A stretch of DNA of 47,165 nucleotides from Chthoniobacteraceae bacterium (GCA_947471505.1 CANIWM010000049.1:1-47165); one strand, 5' to 3'; positions 36,307-44,845 are shown, counted from the first letter of the stretch. A program made the numbers and translations. Notes: a model not told the origin generated them from the letters alone.

Positions 36307-37193
36307 CGTCACCACTTCTCGATCCCGAAGCCATTCAAAAAGCCGAATACCTCGGCCTCCAAGCGCGCACCATCGTCGAGGGCTACATGGCCGGCGCGCA
36401 CAAATCGCCGTTTCGCGGATTCGCCATCGAGTTTGCCCAGCACCGCGAATACGTCCCCGGCGACGATACCCGGCATCTCGACTGGAAAGTGCTCGGGCGC
36501 AGCGACCGCTACTACATCAAGCAATACGAGCAGGAGACAAACTTCGTCGCCCATCTCCTCCTCGATGGCAGCGAGAGCATGAAATACGGCAGCAGCCGCG
36601 TCGCCAAAATCGACTACGCCAAAGTCATGGCCGCGTGCCTCGCCTACCTCATCCTGCTCCAGCGCGACGCCGCCTCCGTCACCATCTTCGACGACGCCCC
36701 CCGCGAACACTTCCCCCGCACCGACAGCCTCGCCAAAATCAACGCCCTCTGCACCCTCCTCTCCCGCTTCGCCCCCTCCGATAAAACCTCCATCGCCGCG
36801 AGCATGGAAGCCCTCGCGCAGAAGACGCGGCGGCGCGGCATCGTCATCCTCATCAGCGACCTCATGGACGATGAAGACAAAGTCCTGCGGGGCATCCAGC
36901 ACCTCCGCTTCGCCGGGCACGAAGTCATCGTCTTCCACGTCCTCGACCCCTTCGAGGTGACGTTCCCCTTCCAAGGCACCGTCGAATTTGTCGGGCTAGA
37001 GCAGCAAGGGAAAGTGCTCACCCGCCCCGCTGAAATCCGCAAAAGCTACCTCGCCGAATTCGGCGCCTTCCTCGACCGGGTAAAAAGCACCTGCGACCGC
37101 AACGGATGCCCCTACATCCGCATCACGACCGACCAGCCCTGGCACGAAGTCCTCACCGCCTACCTCGGCACGCGCCAGCACCGGTACGGCTAA
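36303..37193 (+). CDS. DUF58 domain protein (second copy)
   Basis: 296 residues from the ATG at 36303, which overlaps the previous stop by 4 bp; a TTG two codons upstream is less likely. Signature: GFAIEFAQHREYVPGDDTRH followed by LDWKVLGRSDRYYIKQYEQE, VWA-like core LLLDGSESMKYG, YLILLQRDAASVTIFDD, and GIVILISDLMDDEDKVL. This copy is closer to the classic MoxR-associated DUF58 sequence than the first. Its TAA overlaps the TAG of the convergent SGNH hydrolase gene (shared CTAA at 37190-37193), leaving no room for a terminator between the two. Confidence 0.9.
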   Translation: MTSPLLDPEAIQKAEYLGLQARTIVEGYMAGAHKSPFRGFAIEFAQHREYVPGDDTRHLDWKVLGRSDRYYIKQYEQETNFVAHLLLDGSESMKYGSSRVAKIDYAKVMAACLAYLILLQRDAASVTIFDDAPREHFPRTDSLAKINALCTLLSRFAPSDKTSIAASMEALAQKTRRRGIVILISDLMDDEDKVLRGIQHLRFAGHEVIVFHVLDPFEVTFPFQGTVEFVGLEQQGKVLTRPAEIRKSYLAEFGAFLDRVKSTCDRNGCPYIRITTDQPWHEVLTAYLGTRQHRYG

Positions 37194-37876
37194 ATTCCCA
37201 GCGCCTTTAGCAAGACCGGCATCATCACTTGCTCGCAGCCCTTGGCGTTCGGATGGATGCCGTCGGGCATGAGGGCTTTCCACGACGCCTCGCCTTTTGC
37301 GATCTCCGCGGCCCATTGCGGCGCGTGGTCGATAAGGCGGAGGTTTCGCGCTTTGGCGACTTCGCGATAGACTTGCTCGTAGTCAGCGATTTTCGGGCGG
37401 CGCTCAAGGTGGACGCCGGTGGGCGGGTTCATCACTTGCAGAATGATTTCGCACTTCGGATGCGCGGCGAGAATGCGGTCAAGCATTGTGTTCAAATTTG
37501 CCCGGCAATCGTCGGGCGATGTCTTGTATTCGAGGAACGCGTCGTTGATGGACCACTCGATGAGCACGGCATCGGGCGCTTTGGAAATCACGCGCTTGTC
37601 GAGATTGTCGAGCCCCCACTTCGACCACATCCCGCCCGCACCGCTGTTGATGACCGTGGCCCGTCCGGGGAACTTCGCTTCGAGCGCCTTTGTCAGTTGC
37701 CCCACCCACGCGCCGCCCGCTGTGAGACTCGTTCCGTAGGCGACAATCGTCTGCTTTTTCTCCGCGAGCGCCGTGACAAATGCGGCTGGCTTTTCCGGCA
37801 CGGCGGCGTGTGCGCCGACGGTTGCGAGAATTGCGAGTGCGAGCCAAGAACGGCGGTTCAGTGAGTGGATATCCAT
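37190..37876 (-). CDS. Secreted SGNH/GDSL-type hydrolase
   Basis: 228 residues from the ATG at 37876, which opens a signal peptide (MDIHSLNRRSWLALAILATV...). SGNH blocks are visible: block I YGTSLTAGG with the catalytic Ser, block II VINSGAGGMWSKWG (Gly), block III IEWSINDAFLEY (Asn), block V MPDGIHPNAKGCE with the Asp-His pair. Such enzymes are esterases or acetylhydrolases acting on carbohydrates or lipids outside the cytoplasm. It is convergent with the DUF58 gene and 94 bp from the PhoD-like gene upstream on the same strand. Confidence 0.88.
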   Translation of the reverse strand: MDIHSLNRRSWLALAILATVGAHAAVPEKPAAFVTALAEKKQTIVAYGTSLTAGGAWVGQLTKALEAKFPGRATVINSGAGGMWSKWGLDNLDKRVISKAPDAVLIEWSINDAFLEYKTSPDDCRANLNTMLDRILAAHPKCEIILQVMNPPTGVHLERRPKIADYEQVYREVAKARNLRLIDHAPQWAAEIAKGEASWKALMPDGIHPNAKGCEQVMMPVLLKALGI

Positions 37877-37970
37877 GGGGCTTTTGAAAACGATTGAGCC
37901 GCCGGATGCAACGGGCAATCCCATCTTCTCGCCACCGACGACGAATCGACGGGACTGAAAGCAGCGGGCT

Positions 37971-39368
37971 CTACTTCGCCTTTTTCGCCGCAGGCGTTGC
38001 GCCTTTTGGGAGCGGTGGGGATGAGGGAATCTTGGCGCGGCTATTCACTTCATCCCATGTGAGTTCGCGGCGCTCGGTCATGCCGCCGGTGGTGTGCCAT
38101 AGCTCGTAGGCGAGCTTAGGTTGGGGGGAGGTGGTATCTACCTCGAAGATGCTCCACATTTTGCCCTCGCTGCATGAGAGCCATACTTCGGGGCTTTGGG
38201 GGCAGGTGGCGTTGCCGCTGCCGAGGGGGCCGCTGGTGATTTCGATCCAGCGGTTTTCGACTTGGTAGCCTGCGGTGAAGTGGCGGTCGCCGCTGAGGAA
38301 GATGACGCCGTCCATGTCCTTGAGGAAATCGAGAAGTGCGCGGCGCTCTGCGGGGTAGCTGGCCCAGGAGTCGAGCGGCCCGCCGGTCTCGATGACGCTG
38401 CCGCCTGCGATGAATTTAACCTTTGCTTTGCTGGCGGTGAGTTCGCGCTTGAGCCACGCGAGCTGCTTCTCGCCGAGCATGGTTTTTTGGTCCGTTTTCT
38501 CCGCGGCATCGGGGGAGCGGTAGTAGCGCACGTCGAGCATGAAGAAGTCCACGTCGCCGCGCGTGAACTTGAAGTAGCAGCCGGGGTTTCCCTCTTCGCC
38601 AAAGGCGGGATTCGCCCACACTTCGCGGAAGGCTTTGAGGGAGTTTTCCTTTCCCGGCTGGGAACCGTCGGAGTCGTTCACTCCGTAGTCGTGGTCGTCC
38701 CAGACGCCGACGCATGGGACCTTCGCAGTGAGGGCGCGGAAGCCCGGCGGCTGACGGTGCATGAGGTAATTGGCGCGCTGTTTGGCGAGGTCGGAGGTGT
38801 TGCCGTAGTGGTTGTCGCCGAGCTGGAGGAGCAGCTCGAAGTTTGGCCGCGCAGCCATATCAGCCCACGACGCTGCGACCATGTAGTCGCGGTAGCCGGA
38901 GCAGGAGACGAATGCGAACCGCAGCTTCCCGGCGGTGCCGGGGGCGGGCGGCGTCTGGAAAAATGCGTGGGGCCGCAAGGTGGCAGCTTCGCCGTCGAGC
39001 TGCACACTGTAGTAATAGCGTTTGCCCGGCTCTAGCTCGGGAATCTCAATGGTCCCGGCGAACGCGGTATCGGCAGTGAGCTTGGGGCCGGAGATGGTGC
39101 GCGCCTTTTTCAAATCGGAAGTAGTGCCGACTTTAAGCGTCACATTTCCCGCGTTACTGGCCTTTACCCAGACGAGTGCGCGGTCGTGGGCGACATGCCC
39201 GACCATGGGCCCGGCGCGGAGGAAAAGCGGGCCATCCACAGGCTCATCCGGCGGCACAGGCGGGAGCGCGGCCTCGTTGCTGGGGTGGGTCGTATTGATC
39301 GCGGCGAGCCCAGACGTCGCGAATGGGATAAGTGTTGCGGTAAGGAGTTGTCGGCGGGTGATATTCAT
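37971..39368 (-). CDS. PhoD-like alkaline phosphatase (Tat-type export signal)
   Basis: 465 residues from the ATG at 39368. The N-terminus MNITRRQLLTATLIPFATSG has a twin Arg before a hydrophobic stretch, a plausible Tat signal. An Ig-like N-domain (about 45-150) is followed by the metallophosphatase core: FAFVSCSGYRD, LLLQLGDNHYGN, GVWDDHDYGVNDSDG, and IFLSGDRHFTAGY, all metal-binding segments of PhoD enzymes. It hydrolyses phosphate mono- or diesters outside the cytoplasm. A Lys/Ala/Pro tail ends the protein. The two-component PhoB/PhoR-like pair in this window might control it, but no Pho box was identified. Confidence 0.88.
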   Translation of the reverse strand: MNITRRQLLTATLIPFATSGLAAINTTHPSNEAALPPVPPDEPVDGPLFLRAGPMVGHVAHDRALVWVKASNAGNVTLKVGTTSDLKKARTISGPKLTADTAFAGTIEIPELEPGKRYYYSVQLDGEAATLRPHAFFQTPPAPGTAGKLRFAFVSCSGYRDYMVAASWADMAARPNFELLLQLGDNHYGNTSDLAKQRANYLMHRQPPGFRALTAKVPCVGVWDDHDYGVNDSDGSQPGKENSLKAFREVWANPAFGEEGNPGCYFKFTRGDVDFFMLDVRYYRSPDAAEKTDQKTMLGEKQLAWLKRELTASKAKVKFIAGGSVIETGGPLDSWASYPAERRALLDFLKDMDGVIFLSGDRHFTAGYQVENRWIEITSGPLGSGNATCPQSPEVWLSCSEGKMWSIFEVDTTSPQPKLAYELWHTTGGMTERRELTWDEVNSRAKIPSSPPLPKGATPAAKKAK

Positions 39369-39428
39369 TGCGCGAAGCTGCGGGAGAACCGTCTCGCCAC
39401 GCAAGCCAGCAATGGCAATCTTCTGCGC

Positions 39429-39980
39429 ATGACTGATCTATTTACCGTGATGGAACTGCCGCGTGCCGCGTGGCTCGATGCCGAGGTGCTGAAGGAGCGA
39501 TTCCACCGCCTGAGCGCCGTGCGCCACCCGGATGCGCCGGGCGGCTCTGGTGCGGCGTTCGCGCTGCTCAATGAAGCGTGGCAGACCTTGCGCGAGCCCG
39601 TCTCGCGGCTCCGGCACTTCCTCCTCCTCACAGACCCGGAGTCCCTCGCTGCGCATCACCAGACGCCTGCGGAGCTGGGCGATATGTTTATGGACATCGC
39701 AGCGGCCACGCACTCGGGCACGCAGCTCGCCAGCGCCCGCGAGAAGGCCGCATCCCCGCTCGCTCGCGCATTGCTAGAGCCGCAGCGACTGGCGCTCCTC
39801 GGCAAAGTAAAGGCCATCGAAGCCCGCTTGCGCCCCGCCATCGAGGAAGCCCACGCCACCATCCGCGCCGACGACGAACTGGCTGCCACACTTCACCGGC
39901 TCACGTTCCTGAGCCACTGGCTGCGTCAAATCGAGGAGCTACTCCTGGCGCTCGGCGTTCAGCCCGCACACCGCGATTGA
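39429..39980 (+). CDS. HscB-like J-domain co-chaperone
   Basis: 183 residues from the ATG at 39429. The first ~65 residues form a J-domain: LFTVMELPRAAWLDAEVLKE, HRLSAVRHPDAPGG with the HPD motif, and FALLNEAWQTLREPVSRLRH. The rest (about 80-180) is helical, as in the HscB C-terminal domain that binds the IscU scaffold: MFMDIAAATHS, ALLGKVKAIEARLRPAI, FLSHWLRQIEELL. HscB brings the iron-sulfur scaffold to HscA. No isc genes lie beside it, so the assignment rests on domain layout. A long inverted repeat starts at its stop codon. Confidence 0.75.
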   Translation: MTDLFTVMELPRAAWLDAEVLKERFHRLSAVRHPDAPGGSGAAFALLNEAWQTLREPVSRLRHFLLLTDPESLAAHHQTPAELGDMFMDIAAATHSGTQLASAREKAASPLARALLEPQRLALLGKVKAIEARLRPAIEEAHATIRADDELAATLHRLTFLSHWLRQIEELLLALGVQPAHRD

Positions 39981-40102
39981 AACCGCAGATAAACGCAAAT
40001 CAACGCAGATAGATGGCACGTATGGATTGTCGCTCTATTTTCCTGAATAGAGGGCGCGCAATCCTCCGTTATCTGCGGAGATGTGCGTTTATCTGCGGTT
40101 TA
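39980..40102. repeat. 32-bp imperfect inverted repeat (CGCAGATAAACG type)
   Basis: Left arm at 39980-40012 begins AAACCGCAGATAAACGCA; the reverse complement of the right arm (40069-40102) matches it over 32 bp with three mismatches. Arms carry internal tandem copies of the ACGCAGATAA-like unit, and the spacer is about 55 bp. It lies between the HscB-like gene and recJ and could fold into a transcript-ending or RNA-stabilising hairpin. Confidence 0.85.
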
Positions 40103-40169
40103 AAAGCGGCGTTCGGGTTTAGCCAACTTCCGCTTGAACTTTCCTCTCCGCCTTCCCAATCCTGTGCCC

Positions 40170-40220
40170 ATGCAATTTCTCGACAACTCCCACGGGCTCC
40201 ACCGCGAGCTTTCCCGCTAA
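40170..40220 (+). CDS. Possible 16-residue leader peptide upstream of recJ
   Basis: A short frame, MQFLDNSHGLHRELSR, ends with TAA immediately followed by the GTG start of recJ (TAAGTG). Such head-to-tail contact would allow translational coupling. There is no obvious Shine-Dalgarno before it and no codon-use argument can be made at this length, so it may be chance. Confidence 0.25.
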   Translation: MQFLDNSHGLHRELSR

Positions 40221-41909
40221 GTGCGCTGGTCCCTGCCGTCTCCCATCGACTCTGCTCGCGCTGCCGAACTGGCAGCGGAGGCGGGCATCGCGCCGTGGGT
40301 CGCGGAGGTGATGCTCCGGCGCGGAATGGGCGCGGCTGCCGATGCGCGCAAGTTTCTCAGCCCGCTCCTGCGCACGCTCAGCGATCCCTTTCTCCTGCCG
40401 GGGATGGATGCCGCAATCACCCGCATCATCGCCGCGCTGGAGGCGAAAGAACGCATCGCGCTCTACGGCGACTACGATGTGGACGGCGTCACTTCGCTCA
40501 CCATCCTCGCGCGAGTGCTCCGAGCTTCCGGCGGAGAAGTGACGACGTTTTTGCCCCACCGCGTCGATGAAGGCTACGGGCTCTCGGCAGACGGCGTCGC
40601 CCGCTGCGTGGCCATCCACGCCCCACGGCTGCTCATCGCCGTCGATTGCGGCACCACCTCCGTCGCAGAAATCACCGGTCTCCGCGAGCAAGGCATCGAC
40701 ACCATCGTCCTCGACCACCACGAGCCGAAAGACACGCTCCCACCCGTCGTCGCGCTCGTGAACCCGAAGGTCAGCGGCGAAGACTTCCGCTACCTGTGCA
40801 GCGCGGGCATCGCCTTCAAAGTCGCCCACGCGCTGCTGAAGAGCAGACCCGTCGCGGGCTTCGATCTCAAAAGCGTGCTCGACCTCGTCGCCCTCGCCAC
40901 CGTCGCCGACATCGTCCCCCTCGTGGGCGAAAACCGCGCCCTCGTCCGCGCGGGCCTAGAGCGGCTGGAGCAAACAAGCTGGCCCGGCCTGCGCGCCCTC
41001 ATAGAAGTCGCCGCCATCAAGCCCCCGTTCGACAGCGGCCACATCGGCTTCGCGCTCGGCCCACGGCTCAACGCATCGGGCCGCCTCGCCTCCGCCGAAG
41101 CCTCCCTCGAACTCCTCCTCACCGACCACCCCGCCCGCGCCACCATCCTCGCCAAACTCCTCGACCAGCAAAACCGCGAGCGCCGCGAAGTCGAAAACGA
41201 CGTGTGTGTAAAAGCCGAAGCGCAACTCCACAACCGCTTCACCCCCGAGACCGACGCCGCCATCGTCGTCGGCGGCAGCGAGTGGCACCCCGGCGTCGTC
41301 GGCATCGTCGCCTCCCGCCTCCAGCGCAAACATCACCGCCCCGCCATCGTCATCGGCTTCGACACGATGGGCATGGGCAAAGGAAGCGGACGCAGCATCG
41401 AAGGGCTCTCCCTCATCGCCACCCTCGGCCAATGCGCCGACCTCATGGAGAAATTCGGCGGACACGAAATGGCCGCCGGGCTCACCATCCGGCAGGAGAT
41501 GTTCGATGAGTTTCGCGCCCGCTTTGCCACCGCCGCCCGCGCCGTGCTCACGCCCGAGCAGCTCATCCCCCACATCCAGCTCGACGCCGAACTCTCCCTC
41601 AGCGCAGTCAATTTCAAACTCCTTGAACAACTCGCCGCCATGCAGCCCTTCGGCACCGACAACCGCCAGCCCGTCTTCTACGCCCGCAAAGTCATGCACG
41701 TCGGCGAACCCCGCATCATGAAAGAGCGCCACTACTCCATCACCCTCCGCCAAGGCCGCGCCGACACCCGCGCCGTCTGGTGGGGAGCCGCCGAAACTCC
41801 GCTCCCCCCGCTCCCGTGGGACGTCGCGTTCACCGTCTCCCGCAACGAATGGAACGGCAACGTGAGCGCGCAAATCGAGATCAAAGATCTTCGGACAAGC
41901 GTGGACTAA
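40221..41909 (+). CDS. recJ: Single-stranded-DNA-specific exonuclease RecJ
   Basis: 562 residues with a GTG start at 40221. DHH-family motifs are all present: YGDYDVDGVTS (motif I-like), LIAVDCGTTS, IVLDHHEPKD (the DHH), the SAGIAFKVAHALL segment, and the DHHA1 domain with GSEWHPGVVGIVASRL, GSGRSIEGLSLI and GGHEMAAGLTI. The C-terminal OB-like part ends EIKDLRTSVD. RecJ digests ssDNA 5' to 3' in recombination and repair. The convergent membrane-protein gene overlaps its 3' end by 29 bp. Confidence 0.95.
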   Translation: MRWSLPSPIDSARAAELAAEAGIAPWVAEVMLRRGMGAAADARKFLSPLLRTLSDPFLLPGMDAAITRIIAALEAKERIALYGDYDVDGVTSLTILARVLRASGGEVTTFLPHRVDEGYGLSADGVARCVAIHAPRLLIAVDCGTTSVAEITGLREQGIDTIVLDHHEPKDTLPPVVALVNPKVSGEDFRYLCSAGIAFKVAHALLKSRPVAGFDLKSVLDLVALATVADIVPLVGENRALVRAGLERLEQTSWPGLRALIEVAAIKPPFDSGHIGFALGPRLNASGRLASAEASLELLLTDHPARATILAKLLDQQNRERREVENDVCVKAEAQLHNRFTPETDAAIVVGGSEWHPGVVGIVASRLQRKHHRPAIVIGFDTMGMGKGSGRSIEGLSLIATLGQCADLMEKFGGHEMAAGLTIRQEMFDEFRARFATAARAVLTPEQLIPHIQLDAELSLSAVNFKLLEQLAAMQPFGTDNRQPVFYARKVMHVGEPRIMKERHYSITLRQGRADTRAVWWGAAETPLPPLPWDVAFTVSRNEWNGNVSAQIEIKDLRTSVD

Positions 41910-43119
41910 TCCCCCACCCCGCGCCTGTCTCACTCGCGACGCTTCCCCTGCAGCGACGGGCACAGCACACCACGCCCACCACCCACCACGCCACACACGG
42001 CACCCACGCGACGTAAGTCCACGGCAACCAGTGCGGCGTCGTCTCCGCATTGCTCACACCGAGAATCCACGGCCAGCCCTTGCACAGCGCCGTATAAAAC
42101 GCCGCGAGAAATACCGAGCAACCCAGCGTGACAAACGCAAACCCACGCGCCGAGAGCAGCAGCAGAAAAGGCGCGGGCCACACGAGGTACTGCGCCGCAA
42201 CCCCCGGCGCAAACACCAGGAACACCAGCCACACCGCCCCCACCGTCGCGAAAACATCCTGCTTCCGCCGCACCCAAGCGAGCCCGAGCGTGCTCACGAC
42301 GACGATCCCCTTCAGCACCTTCGCCACCAGCACTTGCGCGGCGGTCAGATTGATAAATGAGACGCGCGAAAAGTCCGGCAGCCCCGTATCCCGCAGCACG
42401 CTCGTGAACCCCCAGATGCCCCAGAATCCCCCGTATCCGAGCACGTTCGTCAGAAACTCCTTCGGACACACCATGAGCGGAAACGACCATCCCACCAGCG
42501 TCGCCACCAGCGCAGTCCCAGCGAACACCGCCGCCCCCCGAGGGCTCTGCGCCAGCGCCCACAGGCCCAAAACCGGAACGACCAACAACGGCGACACCTT
42601 CAAGTTGCAAGCCAGCGCCAGCGCCAGCCCGGCGAGAAGCCACCGCTTCTCCGACAGCGCCAGCACCGTGAAAAACAACGCCGCAACCAGCATCGAGTCG
42701 ATATTCCCGTGGAACCCCGACACCATGATCGACACCGGACTCACCGCGAACAGCGCCAGCGCCCACGTCGGAATCTCCACCCCATTTCTCACCACCCGCA
42801 GCAGCCCCAGCACCACCGTCACATCCGCGACAATCCCCCCGAGCCGGAACCAAAACGCAAAAGCCGACACCTCCCCCCCCGACAACTTGAGCACCCCCAC
42901 CATGTAAGCACTCGTCAGCGGCGTGTGATTAAAAAGCGCCGTGTGCCGATACATCCCCGCCAGCCCCTCGCTGTCGATGTACTGCGCGAACCACCGGAAC
43001 ACCAACAAGTCGTTCGACCCGATACTCGTCCCAGCCAGCCACAGCTTCGCCAGCGTCCCCACGACGAGTGCGAGCAGGACGATCGCACGCGGCGACAGAC
43101 GAGTGAATGAATTGGGCAT
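41881..43119 (-). CDS. Polytopic membrane protein, GT-C mannosyltransferase-like
   Basis: 412 residues from the ATG at 43119, about 10-11 hydrophobic helices. The first helix is followed by a loop with GSNDLLVFRWFAQYIDSEG, an acidic-aromatic first periplasmic loop as in GT-C glycosyltransferases that use polyprenyl-phosphate sugars. Later HGNIDSMLVAALFFTVLAL and NLKVSPLLVVPVLGLW are typical of the same superfamily, and AAQYLVWPAPFLLLLSARG lies near the end. The sugar and acceptor are unknown. Its last 29 bp overlap the 3' end of recJ on the other strand. Confidence 0.72.
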   Translation of the reverse strand: MPNSFTRLSPRAIVLLALVVGTLAKLWLAGTSIGSNDLLVFRWFAQYIDSEGLAGMYRHTALFNHTPLTSAYMVGVLKLSGGEVSAFAFWFRLGGIVADVTVVLGLLRVVRNGVEIPTWALALFAVSPVSIMVSGFHGNIDSMLVAALFFTVLALSEKRWLLAGLALALACNLKVSPLLVVPVLGLWALAQSPRGAAVFAGTALVATLVGWSFPLMVCPKEFLTNVLGYGGFWGIWGFTSVLRDTGLPDFSRVSFINLTAAQVLVAKVLKGIVVVSTLGLAWVRRKQDVFATVGAVWLVFLVFAPGVAAQYLVWPAPFLLLLSARGFAFVTLGCSVFLAAFYTALCKGWPWILGVSNAETTPHWLPWTYVAWVPCVAWWVVGVVCCARRCRGSVASETGAGWGISPRLSEDL

Positions 43120-43172
43120 GGCTCCCACTTAGCAATCCCTCTGCCGGGTGCGATGAAAAGTGGCTTGGGCGA

Positions 43173-43287
43173 GAAAAGTAGCTCGCGAGTCCCTTCGCGA
43201 CTGAACACTGCTCGCGAAGCGACCAATCATTGAAGTGTCGCTCCGCGAGTAGCGGAATGCCGCGAGGGACTCGCGGGCTACTTTCCC
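43173..43287. repeat. Palindromic intergenic element (27-bp arms)
   Basis: The left arm (43173-43199, starting GAAAAGTAGCTCGCGAGT) and the right arm (43261-43287) are reverse complements with a few mismatches. A second pair lies inside: CGCGAAGCGAC with GTCGCTCCGCG. The element fills most of the gap between two divergent genes, the GT-C-like membrane protein and the LRR protein. Confidence 0.85.
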
Positions 43288-43372
43288 ATATCGCGACATC
43301 GAGGATGAAAACGACACTCCCAACAATTCTTTGCGCCCTCCGAGTCATTGGGGTTAAAAGAGCCAACCGCAC

Positions 43373-44386
43373 ATGACCACCGACCCACCACCACCGCGCC
43401 GCAACTGGCACTTCACCCGCTGGCTCCTCCTCCTCGCCATCGCCATGCTCGGCTGGAGCGGATGGCGGGCTTACGCATTTCGCTCCGCGCTTTCGCAGGC
43501 AAAGGCGCTGGGTTGGACGGTGCGATACACCGACCCCGTCGAAGAGATTCGTGCAAACTGGAAAGCGGCATTCGAGAAAGACACGTGGCTGGATGGCGTG
43601 ATACACGTAAGCATCCCTACGAGCGAATCGTTTGTGAAGAACGTCGCCATCGTCCATCGGCTGAATCCGAGGAGGCTGATCATCGAAGACGCGAGCACCT
43701 TGCGCGACCTCTCCGCGCTCACCCCGCTCACCCGGCTGCAAATCGTCTCGCTCGGCAGCAGCACTGTCCTCACGAATGTGGACGCGCTCAAGTACCTCTC
43801 CGCTCTGCAAACGGTCTATCTCGACGGCTGCAAAGGGCTCACGAATGTGGATGCGCTCAAGAGCCTTTCCTCTCTGCGAGAGGTCTCGCTCTTCGGCTGT
43901 ACGACGCTTACGAATGTGGACGCGCTCAAGAACATCTTCGCCCTGCAATCGGTCGCTCTCCGCGAATGCACGGGGCTGGCAAATATGGACGCGCTCAAGA
44001 ACCTGCCAGCTCTGAAAAACGTCGTGCTCAACGACTGCACTGGGCTGACGAATGTGGACGGGCTCAAGAACCTCTCCACTCTGCAAGGCGTCTCGCTCGA
44101 CGGCTGCGCAGGGCTCACGAATGTGGACGCGCTGAAGAACCTGCCCGCTCTGCAAGCGGTCTGGGTCGCCAACTGCACAGGGCTGACGAATGTGGACGCT
44201 CTCGAGAACCTCTCGGTCCTGAAAGAGGTCCATCTCGAAGGCTGTACAGGGCTGACAAATGTGGACGGTCTTAAGAACCTCACCGCGCTGAAAATGGTCT
44301 TTCTCAACGGCTGCACCGGGCTGTCAAAGGAGAGCGTCGCGGCGCTGAAGGCGGCGCTGCCAAACGCAAACATCATCGGCCCATAG
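43373..44386 (+). CDS. Membrane-anchored leucine-rich-repeat protein
   Basis: 337 residues. Residues about 15-35 (WLLLLAIAMLGWSGWRAYAF) form a membrane anchor after a Pro-rich start. A spacer to about 120 precedes tandem 23-residue leucine-rich repeats of the type GCTGLTNVDALKNL...L..V.L, about eight copies, closing with a capping helix ESVAALKAALPNANIIGP. The fold should be a short solenoid outside the membrane, probably for protein binding. The DNA repeats are nearly identical, a sign of recent expansion. The gene is flanked by two unrelated palindromic elements. Confidence 0.85.
   Translation: MTTDPPPPRRNWHFTRWLLLLAIAMLGWSGWRAYAFRSALSQAKALGWTVRYTDPVEEIRANWKAAFEKDTWLDGVIHVSIPTSESFVKNVAIVHRLNPRRLIIEDASTLRDLSALTPLTRLQIVSLGSSTVLTNVDALKYLSALQTVYLDGCKGLTNVDALKSLSSLREVSLFGCTTLTNVDALKNIFALQSVALRECTGLANMDALKNLPALKNVVLNDCTGLTNVDGLKNLSTLQGVSLDGCAGLTNVDALKNLPALQAVWVANCTGLTNVDALENLSVLKEVHLEGCTGLTNVDGLKNLTALKMVFLNGCTGLSKESVAALKAALPNANIIGP
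43826..44308 (+). repeat. Seven 69-bp tandem units within the LRR gene
   Basis: Units start at 43826, 43895, 43964, 44033, 44102, 44171 and 44240, each opening on the codon for Gly or its replacement and carrying GGGCTSACGAATGTGGACG-like DNA. Partial units flank both ends. The strict 69-bp spacing means copy number can change by slippage or recombination without breaking frame. Confidence 0.85.
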
Positions 44387-44406
44387 CCATGCGCGAATGC
44401 GTGGAG

Positions 44407-44709
44407 GACCAAAGGTCCGGCGACATACCAGCCTAGGGCAACGCCCTACGCCGAAGGCGTTGAATCATCCAGCCCAAGGTTGCGAGGAACGAGCTACCTT
44501 GGGGCACCGCGCCACGCGGAATATACCCAAAGGGTTTTATTAAAACGCCCGCCACGGATGAAACCCCTTCGGGGTAAATACCGCATGATGGATGACCCAA
44601 GGTAGATGCTCGTTCCTCGCATCAACCATTGGGCTGATTGATTCAACGCCTTCGGCGTAGGCCTTTATTCGACAGGCTGCCAGGCTGGTATGACATCGGA
44701 CCTTTGGCC
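44407..44709. repeat. 300-bp near-complete palindrome
   Basis: The left arm (44407-44505) contains ACCAAAGGTCCG, CATACCAGCCT, CTACGCCGAAGGCGTTGAAT, CAGCCCAA and GCGAGGAACGAGC; the right arm (44595-44709) has the same blocks in reverse complement and reverse order with small indels. The centre continues the symmetry: GCGGAATATACCC (left) against GGGGTAAATACCGC (right), around ACCCCTTCGGGGT. It occupies the 458-bp gap between the LRR gene and the NtrC-type gene; nothing else is seen there. Confidence 0.9.
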
Positions 44710-44845
44710 CACACTGGAAGCCTGCCTTACTTTGAATCCCCCCGAATCCGAGCGGTGAATGTTTTTGCTCCCCCTATCACGAGCGGGCCGCTATTCACCC
44801 CGCTCGCGCTTTCCCTGAAAGCCACATTTCTCTACTACCGTCACG

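Noticed and set aside
42929-44233. 434-residue minus-strand frame with repeats over the LRR gene
   Set aside because: The repeats mirror the 69-bp LRR units, which keep all frames open; the plus-strand frame has the LRR consensus and a membrane anchor.
43826-44308. Possible CRISPR array
   Set aside because: Regular repeats, but they are contiguous coding LRR units without spacers; no cas genes nearby.
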